From positions 310,001 to 374,000 of the forward strand of contig NZ_QOZG01000003.1 of NCBI RefSeq assembly GCF_003335045.1: a DNA stretch of 64,000 nucleotides, written 5' to 3'. This document shows positions 21,307 to 32,640 of this stretch, one piece after another. The first letter of the stretch is position 1, and each line of letters begins with the position of its first letter. A model generated the notes under the pieces. The model was not told where the DNA came from. It saw nothing but the letters and a program-made list of their open reading frames with translations, and did no database searches. Position numbers and translations under genes: made by a program. The DNA is from Paramesorhizobium salinisoli (GTDB lineage: Bacteria; Pseudomonadota; Alphaproteobacteria; Rhizobiales; Rhizobiaceae).

Positions 21307-22125
21307 ATGGCTGATATTCTGAAGAAGATCGAAGCCTACAAGCGCGAAGAAATTGCCGCCGCCAAGGCACGGCTGCCGCTTGCCGAGGTTAAGGCCAAGG
21401 CGGCAGACCAGCCACCGCCGCGCGGTTTTCTCGATGCCCTGCAGCGCAAGCGTGCCGAGAGTGAATTCGCGCTGATCGCCGAAATCAAGAAGGCCAGCCC
21501 GTCGAAGGGACTGATTCGGCCGGATTTCGATCCGCCGGCGCTTGCCAAGGCCTATGAAGCAGGCGGAGCCGCCTGCCTCTCCGTACTGACCGACACGCCA
21601 TCGTTCCAGGGCGCGCCGGAATTCCTCGCCGCCGCCCGAGAGGCATGTTCGCTTCCCGCGCTGCGCAAGGATTTTCTTTTCGACACCTATCAGGTTCATG
21701 AGGCCCGTAGCTGGGGCGCTGACTGCATCCTGATCATCATGGCGAGCGTCAGCGACGATCTCGCCCATGAGCTGGAGGAGACTGCCTTTTCGCTCGATAT
21801 GGATGTCCTCGTCGAAGTCCATGACGAGGAGGAGATGGAACGCGCGCTGAAACTGTCGTCGCGCCTGCTCGGCATCAACAACCGCAATCTGCGAACCTTC
21901 GACGTCGATCTCGCCGTTTGCGAACGGCTTGCTTCGATGGCGCCAGACGACCGGCTTCTCGTCGGCGAGAGCGGCATCTTCACCCATGCGGATTGCCTGC
22001 GGTTGCAAAAATCAGGCATCGGCACCTTCCTGATCGGCGAAAGCTTGATGCGACAGGATGATGTCACCGCCGCCACCCTCGCGCTTCTTCACGGCGACGC
22101 ACAAACCCGCCGCGCGGCGGGCTGA
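21307..22125 (+). CDS. trpC: Indole-3-glycerol phosphate synthase
   Basis: This 272-residue TIM-barrel enzyme closes the indole ring in tryptophan synthesis. The catalytic strand [20 protein letters not shown], the RKDF motif ([20 protein letters not shown]) and [13 protein letters not shown] are all present. It is a stand-alone TrpC with no TrpF fusion. It is followed 5 bases later by moaC. Confidence 0.97.
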   Translation: MADILKKIEAYKREEIAAAKARLPLAEVKAKAADQPPPRGFLDALQRKRAESEFALIAEIKKASPSKGLIRPDFDPPALAKAYEAGGAACLSVLTDTPSFQGAPEFLAAAREACSLPALRKDFLFDTYQVHEARSWGADCILIIMASVSDDLAHELEETAFSLDMDVLVEVHDEEEMERALKLSSRLLGINNRNLRTFDVDLAVCERLASMAPDDRLLVGESGIFTHADCLRLQKSGIGTFLIGESLMRQDDVTAATLALLHGDAQTRRAAG

Positions 22126-22130
22126 ACGTC

Positions 22131-22628
22131 ATGGCCGGCAAGCTCACGCATCTCGATGAAACGGGCGCAGCCCACATGGTGGATGTCGGGGCGAAGGGTG
22201 AGACGGGGCGGGTCGCGGTGGCCGAGGGCTTCGTGACCATGCTTCCTGAAACGCTGGAACGCATCCTGGAAGGCAACTCCGCCAAGGGTGATGTGATCGG
22301 CGCAGCGCGGATCGCAGGCATCATGGCGGCAAAGAAAACGGCCGAACTGATACCGCTCTGCCACCCGCTGATGCTGACGAATGTAGCAGTTGAGATCAAT
22401 GCCGATGAGACATTGCCCGGTCTGCGCGTACAGGCCACAGTTAAGCTGACTGGCAAGACCGGCGTCGAGATGGAGGCATTGACCGCAGTTTCGGTTGCCT
22501 GCCTCACCATCTACGACATGGCGAAGGCCGCCGACAAAGGGATGGTGATCGGCAATATAAGGCTTCTTTCCAAGAGCGGCGGCAAGTCCGGAGACTGGAC
22601 CGCGCCCTTGCAGGGAAAGCCTTCCTGA
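22131..22628 (+). CDS. moaC: Cyclic pyranopterin monophosphate synthase
   Basis: This 165-residue enzyme completes formation of cyclic pyranopterin monophosphate in molybdenum cofactor synthesis. Family blocks include [25 protein letters not shown] and [20 protein letters not shown] with the catalytic Lys that follows. It overlaps nothing and is followed 1 base later by moeA, so the two are tightly coupled. Confidence 0.97.
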   Translation: MAGKLTHLDETGAAHMVDVGAKGETGRVAVAEGFVTMLPETLERILEGNSAKGDVIGAARIAGIMAAKKTAELIPLCHPLMLTNVAVEINADETLPGLRVQATVKLTGKTGVEMEALTAVSVACLTIYDMAKAADKGMVIGNIRLLSKSGGKSGDWTAPLQGKPS

Positions 22629-22629
22629 G

Positions 22630-23853
22630 ATGGCGCTTTTGTCCGTAGACGAAGCGCTTGCGCGGCTTCTGGCCGGTGCCGCCCCCTTGGGCTGGGAATG
22701 CCTGCCTGTCGCTCAAGCTGGCGGGCGCGTGCTTTCCAGCCCGGTCGAAGCGCATCATACCCAGCCGCCTTTCAATGCCTCCGCGATGGATGGCTATGCG
22801 ATCCGCGCCGCCGATGTCGCAGTGATTCCCGCGCAATTGAAGGTGATCGGCGAATCGGCTGCCGGACACCGCTATTCCGGCGCTGTCGCCGCCGGAGAAG
22901 CCGTGCGCATTTTCACCGGCGCGCCCGTTCCACAAGGTGCCGACACGGTTCTTATCCAGGAGAACACCGAACGACTTGCCGACGACACCGTCTCTGTCCT
23001 GCAATCGGTAGCCGAGGGCCGGAATATCCGCCGCGCCGGGCTCGATTTCACAAAGGGCGATATCCTGCTCCAGCCGGGCCGCATTCTCGATCCTGCAGCC
23101 CTTTCCCTGGCTGCTGCCGCGAACAATGCCGAAATCCGGGTGTGGCGCCAGCCCAGGGTCGCGATCATCACAACCGGCGATGAGCTTGTTGCGCCGGGTG
23201 AAGCGCCAGGGCCCGATCAGATCATTTCCTCCAACTCTCTTGGTATCGCGGAGATTATCCGTATCCATGGCGGCGAAGCGCTTGATCTTGGCATTGTAGG
23301 TGATCATGTACAGGATCTCGATATCGCTATCGGCACGGCCATCGAGAGAGGTGCGGACATACTCGTCACATCAGGTGGGGCTTCGGTTGGCGACCATGAC
23401 CTTGTCCATGAGGCGCTTACCCGACGCGGGATGGAGCTCGATTTCTGGAAAATTGCCATGCGCCCGGGCAAACCTCTGATGTCGGGCAAGTTGCAAGGGC
23501 TGCATGATACGAGCCTGCGCGTTCTCGGTCTGCCGGGCAATCCGGTGTCGAGCCTTGTATGCAGCTATCTCTTCCTGGCTCCGCTCGTCTCCGCACTGGC
23601 GGGCAGGCCCTACAGACCTGACATGCGCAGGGTGCACCTCGGCGCAGACATGCCGGCCAACGATCTCAGGCGCGATCATATCCGCGCGGAAATCATCCAA
23701 AACGAGAACGGCGACCCGGTCGCCACGCCCCTGCCCCTACAGGATTCATCCATGCTGAGCGCGCTCGCCCGTGCAAACGGCTTGATCATTCGCGAACCGC
23801 ATGCTGAAGCAGCGCGTGCGGGAGAATCGTGCGAAGTGTTCATGCTACGCTGA
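22630..23853 (+). CDS. moeA: Molybdopterin molybdenumtransferase
   Basis: This 407-residue enzyme inserts molybdate into adenylylated molybdopterin. It shows PPFNASAMDGYAI, RIFTGAPVPQGADTV, the MoCF-like core TTGDEL followed by SNSLGI and TSGGASVGDHD, then LGLPGNPVSS and a C-terminal beta domain. Full length. Together with moaC it forms the distal part of the ppiD-trp transcript. Confidence 0.96.
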   Translation: MALLSVDEALARLLAGAAPLGWECLPVAQAGGRVLSSPVEAHHTQPPFNASAMDGYAIRAADVAVIPAQLKVIGESAAGHRYSGAVAAGEAVRIFTGAPVPQGADTVLIQENTERLADDTVSVLQSVAEGRNIRRAGLDFTKGDILLQPGRILDPAALSLAAAANNAEIRVWRQPRVAIITTGDELVAPGEAPGPDQIISSNSLGIAEIIRIHGGEALDLGIVGDHVQDLDIAIGTAIERGADILVTSGGASVGDHDLVHEALTRRGMELDFWKIAMRPGKPLMSGKLQGLHDTSLRVLGLPGNPVSSLVCSYLFLAPLVSALAGRPYRPDMRRVHLGADMPANDLRRDHIRAEIIQNENGDPVATPLPLQDSSMLSALARANGLIIREPHAEAARAGESCEVFMLR

Positions 23854-23881
23854 ACTCCAGCGGCTATGAAGGATTTTGAAC

Positions 23882-24736
23882 ATGTCCCGTATTGTCTATC
23901 TGAACGGCGAATGGCTTCCAGAAGGCGAAGCCAAGGTATCCATCTTCGACCGCGGCTTTCTCTTCGCCGACGCCATTTACGAGGTCACCGCCGTGATCGG
24001 CGGGAAACTCATCGATTATCCCGGCCACGCCGCGCGCCTCAAGCGGTCGCTGGGCGAACTGGGCATCACCTCCCCTATCGACGCCGACAGCCTGCTGGAG
24101 GTCCATCGTCAGATCGTTGCCCGCAACAATCTTGGCGAAGGTCTCATCTACATGCAGATATCGCGCGGGCCAGCGGATCGCGATTTCGCATTTCCGGCAA
24201 ATCCTACCCCAACCATCACGCTTTTTACGCAGGAAAAGGCCATTTTGAGCAATCCCAAGCTTGAAACCGGCATTTCCGTCATCACCGTGCCTGACCTGCG
24301 CTGGGCCCGACGTGATATAAAAACCGTGCAGCTTCTCTATCCCTCGATGGCAAAAACGGAAGCCATGCGCCAGAATGCCGAAGATGCCTGGCTGGTCGAG
24401 GATGGCTTCGTCACAGAGGCAAGCTCGGCCAACGCGCATATCGTGACAAAAGAAGGCAAGCTTATAACCCGCAGCCTCAGCACGGCGATCCTCCATGGCA
24501 TCACGCGCGCATCCATCCTGGACCTCGCCCACGCTGCGGGCGTTCCGACCGAGGAGCGGGCCTTCACGCCGCAGGAGGCGAAGGACGCGGCGGAAGCCTT
24601 CATCACCTCCGCAACGAGTTTCGTCATGCCTGTGACGCGCATCGATGGGCAGCCCGTCGGCGCCGGCAAGCCCGGCCCGGTCACGCAGCGCCTGCGCGCC
24701 GCCTATATCGAGGACAGATGCGCCAACGCGATCTGA
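23882..24736 (+). CDS. D-amino-acid aminotransferase-like PLP enzyme
   Basis: This 284-residue fold-type IV PLP enzyme resembles D-alanine aminotransferase. The catalytic Lys is in ARRDIKTVQLL (about residue 147), followed by TEASSANAHIV and TSATSFVMPVT for phosphate and cofactor binding. ATG 23882 has GAAGGA 8 bases before it; a TTG two codons upstream is unlikely. It could provide D-glutamate or D-alanine for peptidoglycan, or act on branched or aminodeoxychorismate-type substrates, since this fold is hard to assign by sequence alone. Confidence 0.88.
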   Translation: MSRIVYLNGEWLPEGEAKVSIFDRGFLFADAIYEVTAVIGGKLIDYPGHAARLKRSLGELGITSPIDADSLLEVHRQIVARNNLGEGLIYMQISRGPADRDFAFPANPTPTITLFTQEKAILSNPKLETGISVITVPDLRWARRDIKTVQLLYPSMAKTEAMRQNAEDAWLVEDGFVTEASSANAHIVTKEGKLITRSLSTAILHGITRASILDLAHAAGVPTEERAFTPQEAKDAAEAFITSATSFVMPVTRIDGQPVGAGKPGPVTQRLRAAYIEDRCANAI

Positions 24737-24811
24737 TGTATGGCTTTCCCGGCTCCGGGTTCAAATAGCGTTTTCATCGCTGGCGCTGTTAACGATTTTA
24801 AAACAGTTGCA

Positions 24812-24853
24812 GAACAAGACTGGAACAGATAGTGTTTCGTTCTGGTTTTGTTT
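24812..24853. promoter_or_regulatory. Two LexA (SOS) boxes upstream of lexA
   Basis: A perfect alphaproteobacterial box GAAC-N7-GAAC lies at 24812-24826, and a near-consensus box in the other orientation, GTTC-N7-GTTT, lies at 24839-24853. Both sit within 75 bases before the lexA ATG. The GTTC-N7-GTTC operator is established for alphaproteobacterial LexA, so lexA is very likely self-repressed. Confidence 0.85.
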
Positions 24854-24882
24854 TTGCTCCGATTCCCTTAGAGGAACCTGCC

Positions 24883-25614
24883 ATGCTGACGCGCAAGCAA
24901 CATGAGCTACTGCTTTTCATCCACGAACGGTTGAAGGAGACCGGAATCCCTCCTTCTTTCGATGAGATGAAGCAAGCGCTTGATCTCGCGTCGAAATCGG
25001 GCATCCATCGGTTGATCACGGCGCTGGAGGAACGCGGTTTCATCCGCCGTCTGCCCAACCGGGCGCGCGCTCTTGAAGTCCTACGCCTGCCTGATTCAAT
25101 CGCACCGGGGCTCAATGCGCAGAAGAAGTTTGCGCCGAGCGTCATCGAAGGCAGTCTTGGACGTAATATGGCGGCCAGTTCGCCGCGTCCCCGTATTGTC
25201 AATGATCGCGTCGCCAATGATGATGCCATGGCCACGATCAGTGTCCCTGTGATGGGGCGGATCGCAGCCGGCGTTCCGATCTCCGCCATCCAGAATCAGA
25301 CCCACTCCATCAGCTTGCCACCCGAGATGATCGGGCCGGGCGATCACTACGCGCTGGAGGTGAAGGGCGATTCGATGATCGAGGCAGGCATATTCGATGG
25401 CGATACGGTCGTCATCAGGCGCAGCGATACGGCCAGCCCCGGCGAGATCATTGTGGCGCTCGTCGATGATGAGGAAGCGACACTGAAGCGCTTTCGCCGC
25501 AAGGGCGCCTCGATCGCACTTGAGGCGGCAAATCCAGCCTATGAGACGCGTATCTTCGGGCCGGATCGGGTTCAGGTGCAGGGCAAGCTGGTCGGTCTCA
25601 TTCGCCGCTATTGA
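24883..25614 (+). CDS. lexA: LexA repressor
   Basis: This 243-residue SOS repressor has an N-terminal winged helix ([20 protein letters not shown], then [18 protein letters not shown]). The self-cleavage site is Ala-Gly in [10 protein letters not shown], with the Ser in [12 protein letters not shown] and the Lys in EATLKRF. A linker of about 40 residues is longer than in E. coli, as usual in alphaproteobacteria. ATG 24883 follows GAGGA. The 3' end overlaps comEC on the other strand by 7 bases. Confidence 0.97.
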   Translation: MLTRKQHELLLFIHERLKETGIPPSFDEMKQALDLASKSGIHRLITALEERGFIRRLPNRARALEVLRLPDSIAPGLNAQKKFAPSVIEGSLGRNMAASSPRPRIVNDRVANDDAMATISVPVMGRIAAGVPISAIQNQTHSISLPPEMIGPGDHYALEVKGDSMIEAGIFDGDTVVIRRSDTASPGEIIVALVDDEEATLKRFRRKGASIALEAANPAYETRIFGPDRVQVQGKLVGLIRRY

Positions 25615-28250
25615 TTGGCGGAAGGGATTATCGCCGGTTTTCCCGTGAATTTCCCGGGCGGTTTCTGCTTGGCCTTAAACGTGCGGCTCGCGGACGTTTT
25701 CTCTGGAAGGCCGCGTGCTGCGCGCGAAAATAGCCGATATTGGTTCCATGGTCGTTGTGGCGGGCCGATGGCGTAGGTCAGTATCGCGGGTTGCCCGGAC
25801 TGCCCGGACTGCATGTCGGTTGAAGCGCTTTGGTGGTTTTCGGCATCGCGTGATGCGTTTTCTGTTTCCACGGAAACGTAAAGCGGCTCGAATGGCTCGC
25901 CAAACGGCTCGTTTGCATCATATGAAAAAGCAGTTTTCGTTTTAATCGGGCTCGCATTGTCAGGGGGAATCGGTTCTCGCCAGACATGCTTCATCGAGAC
26001 AGGTTCAGTCGATGCCACCTGCCCGATTTCACCGAGCCTGATCTCCAGCGATCCCTTTATCGCGAGATCGCGCAGGGTGATCACAATTTTTCCCTCGTGC
26101 CTGTCCTTCCAGCCACATGACAGGTTCTTGCCGGCGAAAGCAAGTATGACCATGTCGCCGATAGCGCAGGCGGTCTTCCGCCCGTCCGGAACGTCCGTAT
26201 AGGCCAGCATCTGTCCGTTGCGCATCTCGGCAAGGCAGACACTTTTCTCGCAGGTAAAGCCTCCCGCGATGACGGAGCCAGCCTGCGGCTTGATGATATC
26301 AGTTGCATTATAAGCTTTTCGCCAATTTTCGATGGTAAAGCGTGACGGTTGCTTGCGGTTGACGGCCAGCGCGCCTTCTTCAGTCCGCATGGCGACCAGC
26401 CGCCCGTCATCGGATATGATCAGATCCGGACCACGCTCCCGAATGAAGAACACGAGCCCGGCCGCAATGAAGGCGAGCGAAACGGCGCGCAGGCGCGTTC
26501 GCAAGAACATGGCCAGCACCAGGCCGCATGACCACAGCAGCAGGGTTGAAATGGGCATGATTCCCGGATTGGCATCGGGCGAGATCGACGCCACCTCGCG
26601 CGCCACCCATTTGACCATCTCGATGCCCGATCCCATCACCTGCAGGGGAAGCCATTCGAGATCGAACGGCATCATCAACAGGCTGAGAACGGCAAAGGGC
26701 ATGACGCAGACCGATATGACCGGCAGTGCCAGCACGTTGCCGAGTAGACCGAGCGGCGCGGTATTGTTGAAATGATAGAGCGCAAAAATGCCGCTCGCAG
26801 TTCCGGCGATCACCGATGTGGCCGCCGTTGCCCCCACTGACATGACGATTTTGCCGACAAAACCATTTGCGCCGAATGACGAGATCGGCGCCTCTTTCGC
26901 GCGGTTCCGTTTTCTTTCGGTCCACCAGGCGAACGCCGCGATCAGCGCCGCCGTTGCGGAGAACGACATCTGGAAACTGGGGCCGACGATTTCATGGGGA
27001 ACCAGGATGATGGCAATCAGCGCCGCCAGCGCGAGATTGCGCATGGTGATAGCGGACCGGTCCATCAGGATGGCGATCAGCATTACCGCCAGCATGATGA
27101 AGCTCCGCTGTGCTGCGACGCCTGAACCGGAGAGCAGGAGATAGAAGGCCGAGGCCAGCAGCGCCGCGCCTGCCGCATATTTCTTCACGGGGTGGCGCAT
27201 CGCAAAGCCCGGAAAAAGCGCTATCAGCGCACGCAGCACGAGCATGACGATCCCGCCGGCGAGCGCCATGTGGAGACCGGATATGGAGAGAATATGCGCA
27301 AGGCCGCTCATGCGCAGTGCTTCGTTGGTCGCCTCGCTGATCCCCTCCCGCTGTCCGGTGATCAGCGCCGCTGCGATGGCCCCCTCCTCACCTGCAAGGC
27401 TGGAAGCAATGCTTTCGGTTATCCCTTGGCGCAGTGCGGCGATCCACAGAAGCATCCGGGCGCCGGCGCCATCCGGCTGGGGAACGTCGATAGCTTTCGG
27501 CGTTCCCAGAAAAAAGCCATTCGCACCGATGCCGTTGAAATAGCCATGAAAAGCAAAGTCATAGTTTCCCGGACGCACAGGACCGGACTGGGCGCGCAAG
27601 CGCGCGAGACCGGAAAGCCCCGAACCGATATCGGCCGAGGCGGGAAGATCGCGGGCGGAAAGCCTGATGCGATCGGGCGCATGGCGAAGTGTCGGTCGCG
27701 CGGTTGAAAGCACATCCAGCGTGACGCGCCACCCATTGCCGGCATTCTGCTCCATGGCGACGATGCGTCCGGTTACGCGCGTGGTGATATCGCCGCCGAG
27801 CATCGGCGTGGCGCGCAGCATTGTTTCCGTCTTTGCCGTCAGCATGCCTGCCAGAGCGGCGATGGCGAATGTGAGCGCCATGGCTGCGATCTGGCGCTGG
27901 CGTGCAAGAATGCGGACAGTGACGAGCACGGACATGCCTGAGATAAGCGGCATCCATCGCGGCTCTTGTGCGAGCGAGAAATAGGAAATCGCGCCTATGG
28001 CGGCAAAGACCGGCAGGAAAAGGAAATGCGTGCCATGCTCCTGCTCTTCCGCGAGCAAGACCGCAAAAGAGCGGCCCAACGACCGGAAGCGCGCGACGAT
28101 AAGGTCGCGCGTTGGAAGTGTGGAACCGCGATGCTCCGGCGGATGCGGAACAGGCATACGCTGAGGCAGAGCTTCCACAGGCGGCACGGCAAAGCCCGGC
28201 CGCAAAAGCGCCCGTTCATCGACCTCGCCCGTGTCGTGCACGCCCCTCAT
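25608..28250 (-). CDS. comEC: ComEC/Rec2-family DNA uptake channel protein
   Basis: This 880-residue polytopic membrane protein has an N-terminal soluble DUF4131-type domain between membrane helices. The Competence domain follows, with the typical [20 protein letters not shown], then a C-terminal soluble part. In Firmicutes ComEC forms the inner-membrane channel for incoming DNA. The C-terminal segment carries no HxHxDH zinc motif, so an active metallo-beta-lactamase nuclease domain is lacking, as in many proteobacterial members. ATG 28250 is chosen because GAGGGGG precedes it; a GTG 17 codons upstream is the alternative. Confidence 0.88.
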   Translation of the reverse strand: MRGVHDTGEVDERALLRPGFAVPPVEALPQRMPVPHPPEHRGSTLPTRDLIVARFRSLGRSFAVLLAEEQEHGTHFLFLPVFAAIGAISYFSLAQEPRWMPLISGMSVLVTVRILARQRQIAAMALTFAIAALAGMLTAKTETMLRATPMLGGDITTRVTGRIVAMEQNAGNGWRVTLDVLSTARPTLRHAPDRIRLSARDLPASADIGSGLSGLARLRAQSGPVRPGNYDFAFHGYFNGIGANGFFLGTPKAIDVPQPDGAGARMLLWIAALRQGITESIASSLAGEEGAIAAALITGQREGISEATNEALRMSGLAHILSISGLHMALAGGIVMLVLRALIALFPGFAMRHPVKKYAAGAALLASAFYLLLSGSGVAAQRSFIMLAVMLIAILMDRSAITMRNLALAALIAIILVPHEIVGPSFQMSFSATAALIAAFAWWTERKRNRAKEAPISSFGANGFVGKIVMSVGATAATSVIAGTASGIFALYHFNNTAPLGLLGNVLALPVISVCVMPFAVLSLLMMPFDLEWLPLQVMGSGIEMVKWVAREVASISPDANPGIMPISTLLLWSCGLVLAMFLRTRLRAVSLAFIAAGLVFFIRERGPDLIISDDGRLVAMRTEEGALAVNRKQPSRFTIENWRKAYNATDIIKPQAGSVIAGGFTCEKSVCLAEMRNGQMLAYTDVPDGRKTACAIGDMVILAFAGKNLSCGWKDRHEGKIVITLRDLAIKGSLEIRLGEIGQVASTEPVSMKHVWREPIPPDNASPIKTKTAFSYDANEPFGEPFEPLYVSVETENASRDAENHQSASTDMQSGQSGQPAILTYAIGPPQRPWNQYRLFSRAARGLPEKTSASRTFKAKQKPPGKFTGKPAIIPSANQ

Positions 28251-28381
28251 CTGCCCCCTCGCGCGCCCGGAACCGTTACCAATCCCGCCAGACACTTGCA
28301 CCCTCAGCCACCTATGCTACATGAACGCCAACCGAAATCGAGTGGGGCTTTCGATCTGGCCCCGCACTCACCGGAGTTGTC

Positions 28382-29803
28382 ATGTCTTCACCCGTGATTA
28401 CCCGCTTTGCGCCCTCGCCCACCGGCTTTCTGCATATCGGTGGCGCACGCACGGCGTTGTTCAACTGGCTCTACGCCAAGCATACCGGCGGCAAGATGCT
28501 GTTGCGCATCGAAGACACCGACCGGGAGCGCTCGTCGCAAGCCGCGGTCGATGCCATTCTGGACGGATTGCGCTGGCTTGGCCTCGACTGGGACGGCGAT
28601 GCCATCTCGCAATATGAGCGCGCTGGACGCCATCGGGAAGTCGCGGAAGAACTCGTTGCGAAGGGCAAGGCCTATTATTGCTATGCCTCGCCGCAGGAAC
28701 TCGACGAAATGCGCGAGAAGGCCCGCGCCGAGAGCCGCCCTCCGCGCTATGACGGGCGCTGGCGCGACCGCGATCCCGCCGGGGCGCCTGCGGGTGTAAA
28801 ACCTGTTATCCGCATCAAGGCGCCGCAAACCGGCGAGACGGTCGTGCGTGACGAGGTGCAGGGCGAGGTTCGTTTCCCGAACAAGGATCTCGATGATTTC
28901 ATCATCCTGCGCTCGGATGGCAACCCGACCTATATGCATGCCGTCGTGGTCGACGATCACGATATGGGCGTGACGCATATCATCCGCGGCGACGATCACC
29001 TGACCAATGCCGCGCGCCAGACCGTCATCTATGACGCCATGGGCTGGCCGGTGCCGTCCATGTCGCATATTCCTCTCATCCATGGGGCGGACGGCGCAAA
29101 GCTTTCCAAGCGCCATGGTGCACTCGGTGTCGAGGCCTATCGCGCCATGGGCTATCTGCCCGCCGCATTGTGCAATTATCTTGTCCGCCTCGGCTGGAGC
29201 CATGGCGATGACGAGATCATGTCGATCGAACAGATGATCGAATGGTTCGACGTCAAGGGCATCAACAAGGGCGCGGCGCGTTTCGACTTCCAGAAATTGG
29301 AGGCGATCAACGGCCACTATATGCGCTCCAGCAATGACGAGGCGCTTTTCAATGCGTTGATAGCCGTGCTGCCTGAAATCGAGGGGGGGCCTGACCTGCT
29401 TGCTATCCTCGATGAAAAGCGTCGCGGCCAGCTTCTCGCCGCCATGCCCGGCCTGAAGGAACGCGCGAAGACGCTTGTGGAACTAGCCGATGGCGCAAAG
29501 TTCATCTTCGCCCTGCGTCCGCTGGCCCTCGACGAGAAGGCGACTTCCCTGCTCGGCGAAGAGGGGCGGGCCATTCTCAAAGGCGCCCTGCCCGCGCTGG
29601 AGCAGGCAAGCGAATGGACGGCTGAAAGCCTCGACGCCGCGATACGTGTCCACGCGGAATCGACGGGACTGAAGCTCGGCAAGGTCGCGCAGCCTTTGCG
29701 TGCTGCCCTGACCGGACGCGCAACCTCTCCTGGCGTGTTCGATGTACTCGCCGTTCTCGGCAGGGAGGAATCCCTGGCAAGAATTAGGGATCATATCGAT
29801 TAA
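28382..29803 (+). CDS. gltX: Glutamyl-tRNA synthetase
   Basis: This 473-residue class I synthetase has the HIGH-type motif in [20 protein letters not shown] and the KMSKS-type motif in [10 protein letters not shown]. Many alphaproteobacteria have two GltX copies, one charging tRNA-Gln for amidotransfer; from this window I cannot tell which this is. It is divergent from comEC, with about 130 bases between starts. Confidence 0.97.
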   Translation: MSSPVITRFAPSPTGFLHIGGARTALFNWLYAKHTGGKMLLRIEDTDRERSSQAAVDAILDGLRWLGLDWDGDAISQYERAGRHREVAEELVAKGKAYYCYASPQELDEMREKARAESRPPRYDGRWRDRDPAGAPAGVKPVIRIKAPQTGETVVRDEVQGEVRFPNKDLDDFIILRSDGNPTYMHAVVVDDHDMGVTHIIRGDDHLTNAARQTVIYDAMGWPVPSMSHIPLIHGADGAKLSKRHGALGVEAYRAMGYLPAALCNYLVRLGWSHGDDEIMSIEQMIEWFDVKGINKGAARFDFQKLEAINGHYMRSSNDEALFNALIAVLPEIEGGPDLLAILDEKRRGQLLAAMPGLKERAKTLVELADGAKFIFALRPLALDEKATSLLGEEGRAILKGALPALEQASEWTAESLDAAIRVHAESTGLKLGKVAQPLRAALTGRATSPGVFDVLAVLGREESLARIRDHID

Positions 29804-29995
29804 ACGGACGATCGCCTGCCGGACATCACGCTGTCGTTACAAAAGCTGGTCCTGCAGGTGAAATTCCGCATTGCAACATTGGAGGTTTGGGATAGTTTGA
29901 CGTGCGAAATCTCGGGGATGGTTTAGCACGAAATCAGGGCTATTTCGCTCTCACCGCGATCCATGACGGTGACGGAGGATTTGAAAGGAACGATT

Positions 29996-31288
29996 ATGTC
30001 TAATACTACAGCTAATTTCACCCTTGGCGGCAATAGCTTTGAACTGCCTGTCCGCAAGGGCACTGTTGGACCAGACGTCGTCGACATTGGCCCGCTCTAC
30101 AAGAATGCCCATGCCTTCACCTACGATCCCGGCTTCACCTCGACGGCCGCGTGTGAATCGAAGATCACCTATATCGACGGCGACGAGGGCATGCTGCTTT
30201 ATCGCGGCTATCCCATCGACCAGCTTGCCGAACATGGCGATTTCCTGGAAACCTGCTATCTCCTGCTCTACGGCGAATTGCCAACCAAGGCGCAGAAGGC
30301 GGATTTCGATTATCGCATCACGCACCACACGATGGTGCACGAGCAGATGACGCGCTTCTTCACCGGATTCCGCCGTGATGCGCATCCCATGGCCGTCATG
30401 GTCGGCTGCGTCGGCGCCATGTCAGCCTTCTATCATGACTCGACCGACATCACCGATCCACATCAGCGCATGGTCGCCTCGATTCGGCTGATCGCCAAGA
30501 TGCCGACGCTGGCTGCGATGGCCTATAAATATCATATTGGGCAGCCCTTCGTTTATCCAAAGAACGATCTCGACCTGGCATCCAACTTCCTGCGCATGTG
30601 CTTCGCCGTGCCCTGCGAGGAATACAAGGTCAATCCGGTTCTGGCCCGCGCCATGGACCGCATCTTCATCCTGCACGCCGATCACGAGCAGAACGCCTCC
30701 ACATCGACTGTGCGCCTCGCCGGCTCGTCCGGCGCCAATCCCTTCGCCTGCATCGCGGCCGGCGTTGCCTGCCTCTGGGGCCCCGCCCACGGCGGCGCCA
30801 ACGAGGCCGCGCTCAACATGCTGGCCGAAATCGGCACGGTTGACCGTATTCCCGAATATATCGCCAAGGCGAAGGACAAGAACGATCCGTTCCGCCTCAT
30901 GGGCTTTGGCCACCGCGTCTACAAGAATTACGACCCGCGCGCCAAGATCATGCAGAAGACGACGCATGAGGTTCTCGGCGAACTCGGCATCAAGGATGAT
31001 CCGCTTCTCGACGTAGCGATGGAGCTTGAGAGGATCGCCCTTACCGACGAATATTTCATCGAAAAGAAGCTCTATCCAAACATCGACTTCTATTCCGGCA
31101 TCACGCTGAAGGCGCTGGGCTTCCCGACCGAAATGTTCACGGTTCTGTTCGCCGTCGCGCGCACCGTCGGCTGGATCGCCCAATGGAAGGAAATGATCGA
31201 GGATCCGCAGCAGAAGATCGGCCGTCCGCGCCAGCTCTATACCGGCGAGCCGCCACGCGATTTCGTGCCGCTGGCGAAGCGGAAATAA
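29996..31288 (+). CDS. gltA: Citrate synthase (type II)
   Basis: This 430-residue enzyme condenses acetyl-CoA with oxaloacetate at the entry to the TCA cycle. It contains the active-site blocks [36 protein letters not shown] and [14 protein letters not shown], with the catalytic Asp near DFYSGI. ATG 29996 is preceded by AAAGGAA. The 192-base leader from gltX has no ORF and presumably carries its promoter. A strong bidirectional terminator follows. Confidence 0.97.
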   Translation: MSNTTANFTLGGNSFELPVRKGTVGPDVVDIGPLYKNAHAFTYDPGFTSTAACESKITYIDGDEGMLLYRGYPIDQLAEHGDFLETCYLLLYGELPTKAQKADFDYRITHHTMVHEQMTRFFTGFRRDAHPMAVMVGCVGAMSAFYHDSTDITDPHQRMVASIRLIAKMPTLAAMAYKYHIGQPFVYPKNDLDLASNFLRMCFAVPCEEYKVNPVLARAMDRIFILHADHEQNASTSTVRLAGSSGANPFACIAAGVACLWGPAHGGANEAALNMLAEIGTVDRIPEYIAKAKDKNDPFRLMGFGHRVYKNYDPRAKIMQKTTHEVLGELGIKDDPLLDVAMELERIALTDEYFIEKKLYPNIDFYSGITLKALGFPTEMFTVLFAVARTVGWIAQWKEMIEDPQQKIGRPRQLYTGEPPRDFVPLAKRK

Positions 31289-31307
31289 GCGAAAAAATTA
31301 GAATGAT

Positions 31308-31334
31308 AAAAAAGGCGCCTTGGGCGCCTTTTTT
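31308..31334. terminator. Bidirectional terminator between gltA and lpxB
   Basis: AAAAAAGGCGCC and GGCGCCTTTTTT form a perfect 12-bp stem with a 3-base loop. A-run and T-run on the two sides let it serve both convergent genes. Confidence 0.93.
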
Positions 31335-31356
31335 CATGAAGGGCAGATACCCCATT

Positions 31357-32541
31357 TCATCGAGATTTTGCGGTTCCGATCAAATCGAGCACGGTCTTGG
31401 CCGCGATTTCACCCGCCGGCCTTTCTGTCATCATGAGTTCAGCGATATGCTGGAAGCTGGAAATCTGCGCTTCGCGAGCCGGTCCAGGCCGCATCAGCCC
31501 GTCGAGTTCGCGCGCCAGCAGCCCGGGCCGGACGAATTCGTTGAAATGCTCGGGGAGAATCGCCTGATCGGCGATGACATTGGGCAGCGCTGCGCTCCAG
31601 GCCGTGATGCGCGGCGCCAGAAACTGCCTGGCGAACCAGTCGATCTTATAGGCAAGAACGGTCGGAACATGCGCCAGCGCCAATTCGAGCGATACGGTGC
31701 CAGAAGCCGCAAGTGCGGCATCCGCTTGCGCAAATGCCTTCCATTTCTCTTCCTCGCCCGTGACAACAAGCGGCTTCACCGGCCAGTCGGCGGAAAGCGT
31801 GCGCACCATTGGTTCGATTGCCGGAAGCGTCGGGAGGATGACATGCAGCGTCTCCACCCGTCCCGCCAGCTCGGCCACGGCCTTGCCGAAGGGCTCCATC
31901 AGCGTCTTGATTTCCGAGCGCCGCGACCCCGGCAGCACGAGCAGCGTCCGCTCCTCGCCTTCCGCCCGCGTCTTCTCCCGGTTCATCCGGGCCGCCCTGA
32001 CATCCAGGATCGGCTTGTAGCTTGCAAGGCGATGGCCGGCATAGGTCGCCGCCGGCCCATTCAGCCGCTTCAGCACGTCCACCTCAAACGGCAGGATCGT
32101 CAGCACATGATCGACATAAGCGCGCATGGTCCTGGCGCGCTGCGGACGCCACGCCCAGACGGTCGGCGCGATATATTTCACAATCGGTATGGTTGGATCG
32201 GCGGCCCGGACCTTCTTCGCGACGCGATGGGTGAAATCCGGACTGTCAATGATGATGAGGCAATCTGGCTTCGCCGCAACCACGGCCCTCGCCGTCTGCG
32301 CGATGCGCCAGACCAGTTTGGGCAGGTTTTTCAGGACCGCGCCAAGCCCCATGAGCGCAATCTCGTCCGGATTGAACAGGCTTTTCAGGCCACGTTGCTG
32401 CAGGTGGCTGCCGCCGACGCCTACGAGATTGACCAGGCGATCCGTTTGGCCGCGCAGCGCATCGATCAGATCGGCGCCAAGCAGATCCCCCGACTCCTCC
32501 CCGGCGATGATCGCGATCTTCAGCGGCAATTTTCGCGCCAT
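31357..32541 (-). CDS. lpxB: Lipid-A-disaccharide synthase
   Basis: This 394-residue peripheral membrane glycosyltransferase joins UDP-2,3-diacylglucosamine and lipid X. It begins with AIIAGEESGDLLGADLIDAL, has YIAPTVWAWRPQRA, LLVLPGSRRSEI and AASGTVSLELAL, all LpxB signatures. It is the last gene of the lpx run, separated from lpxI by 98 bases containing an inverted repeat. Confidence 0.97.
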   Translation of the reverse strand: MARKLPLKIAIIAGEESGDLLGADLIDALRGQTDRLVNLVGVGGSHLQQRGLKSLFNPDEIALMGLGAVLKNLPKLVWRIAQTARAVVAAKPDCLIIIDSPDFTHRVAKKVRAADPTIPIVKYIAPTVWAWRPQRARTMRAYVDHVLTILPFEVDVLKRLNGPAATYAGHRLASYKPILDVRAARMNREKTRAEGEERTLLVLPGSRRSEIKTLMEPFGKAVAELAGRVETLHVILPTLPAIEPMVRTLSADWPVKPLVVTGEEEKWKAFAQADAALAASGTVSLELALAHVPTVLAYKIDWFARQFLAPRITAWSAALPNVIADQAILPEHFNEFVRPGLLARELDGLMRPGPAREAQISSFQHIAELMMTERPAGEIAAKTVLDLIGTAKSR

Positions 32542-32597
32542 CAGCTTTCCTCCTGAGCGTCCATCCTTTGCGCGCGCAAGGGATGCTCTAATACCTG

Positions 32598-32640
32598 AGC
32601 TACTGCATCTCTCATACCAAAGATCAAATATGCAGTAGCT
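32598..32640. repeat. Inverted repeat between lpxI and lpxB
   Basis: AGCTACTGCAT and ATGCAGTAGCT are perfect 11-base arms about 21 bases apart, touching the lpxI stop codon. The CTACTGCAT arm recurs at 41370 and 62232, marking a repeat family. Confidence 0.75.
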
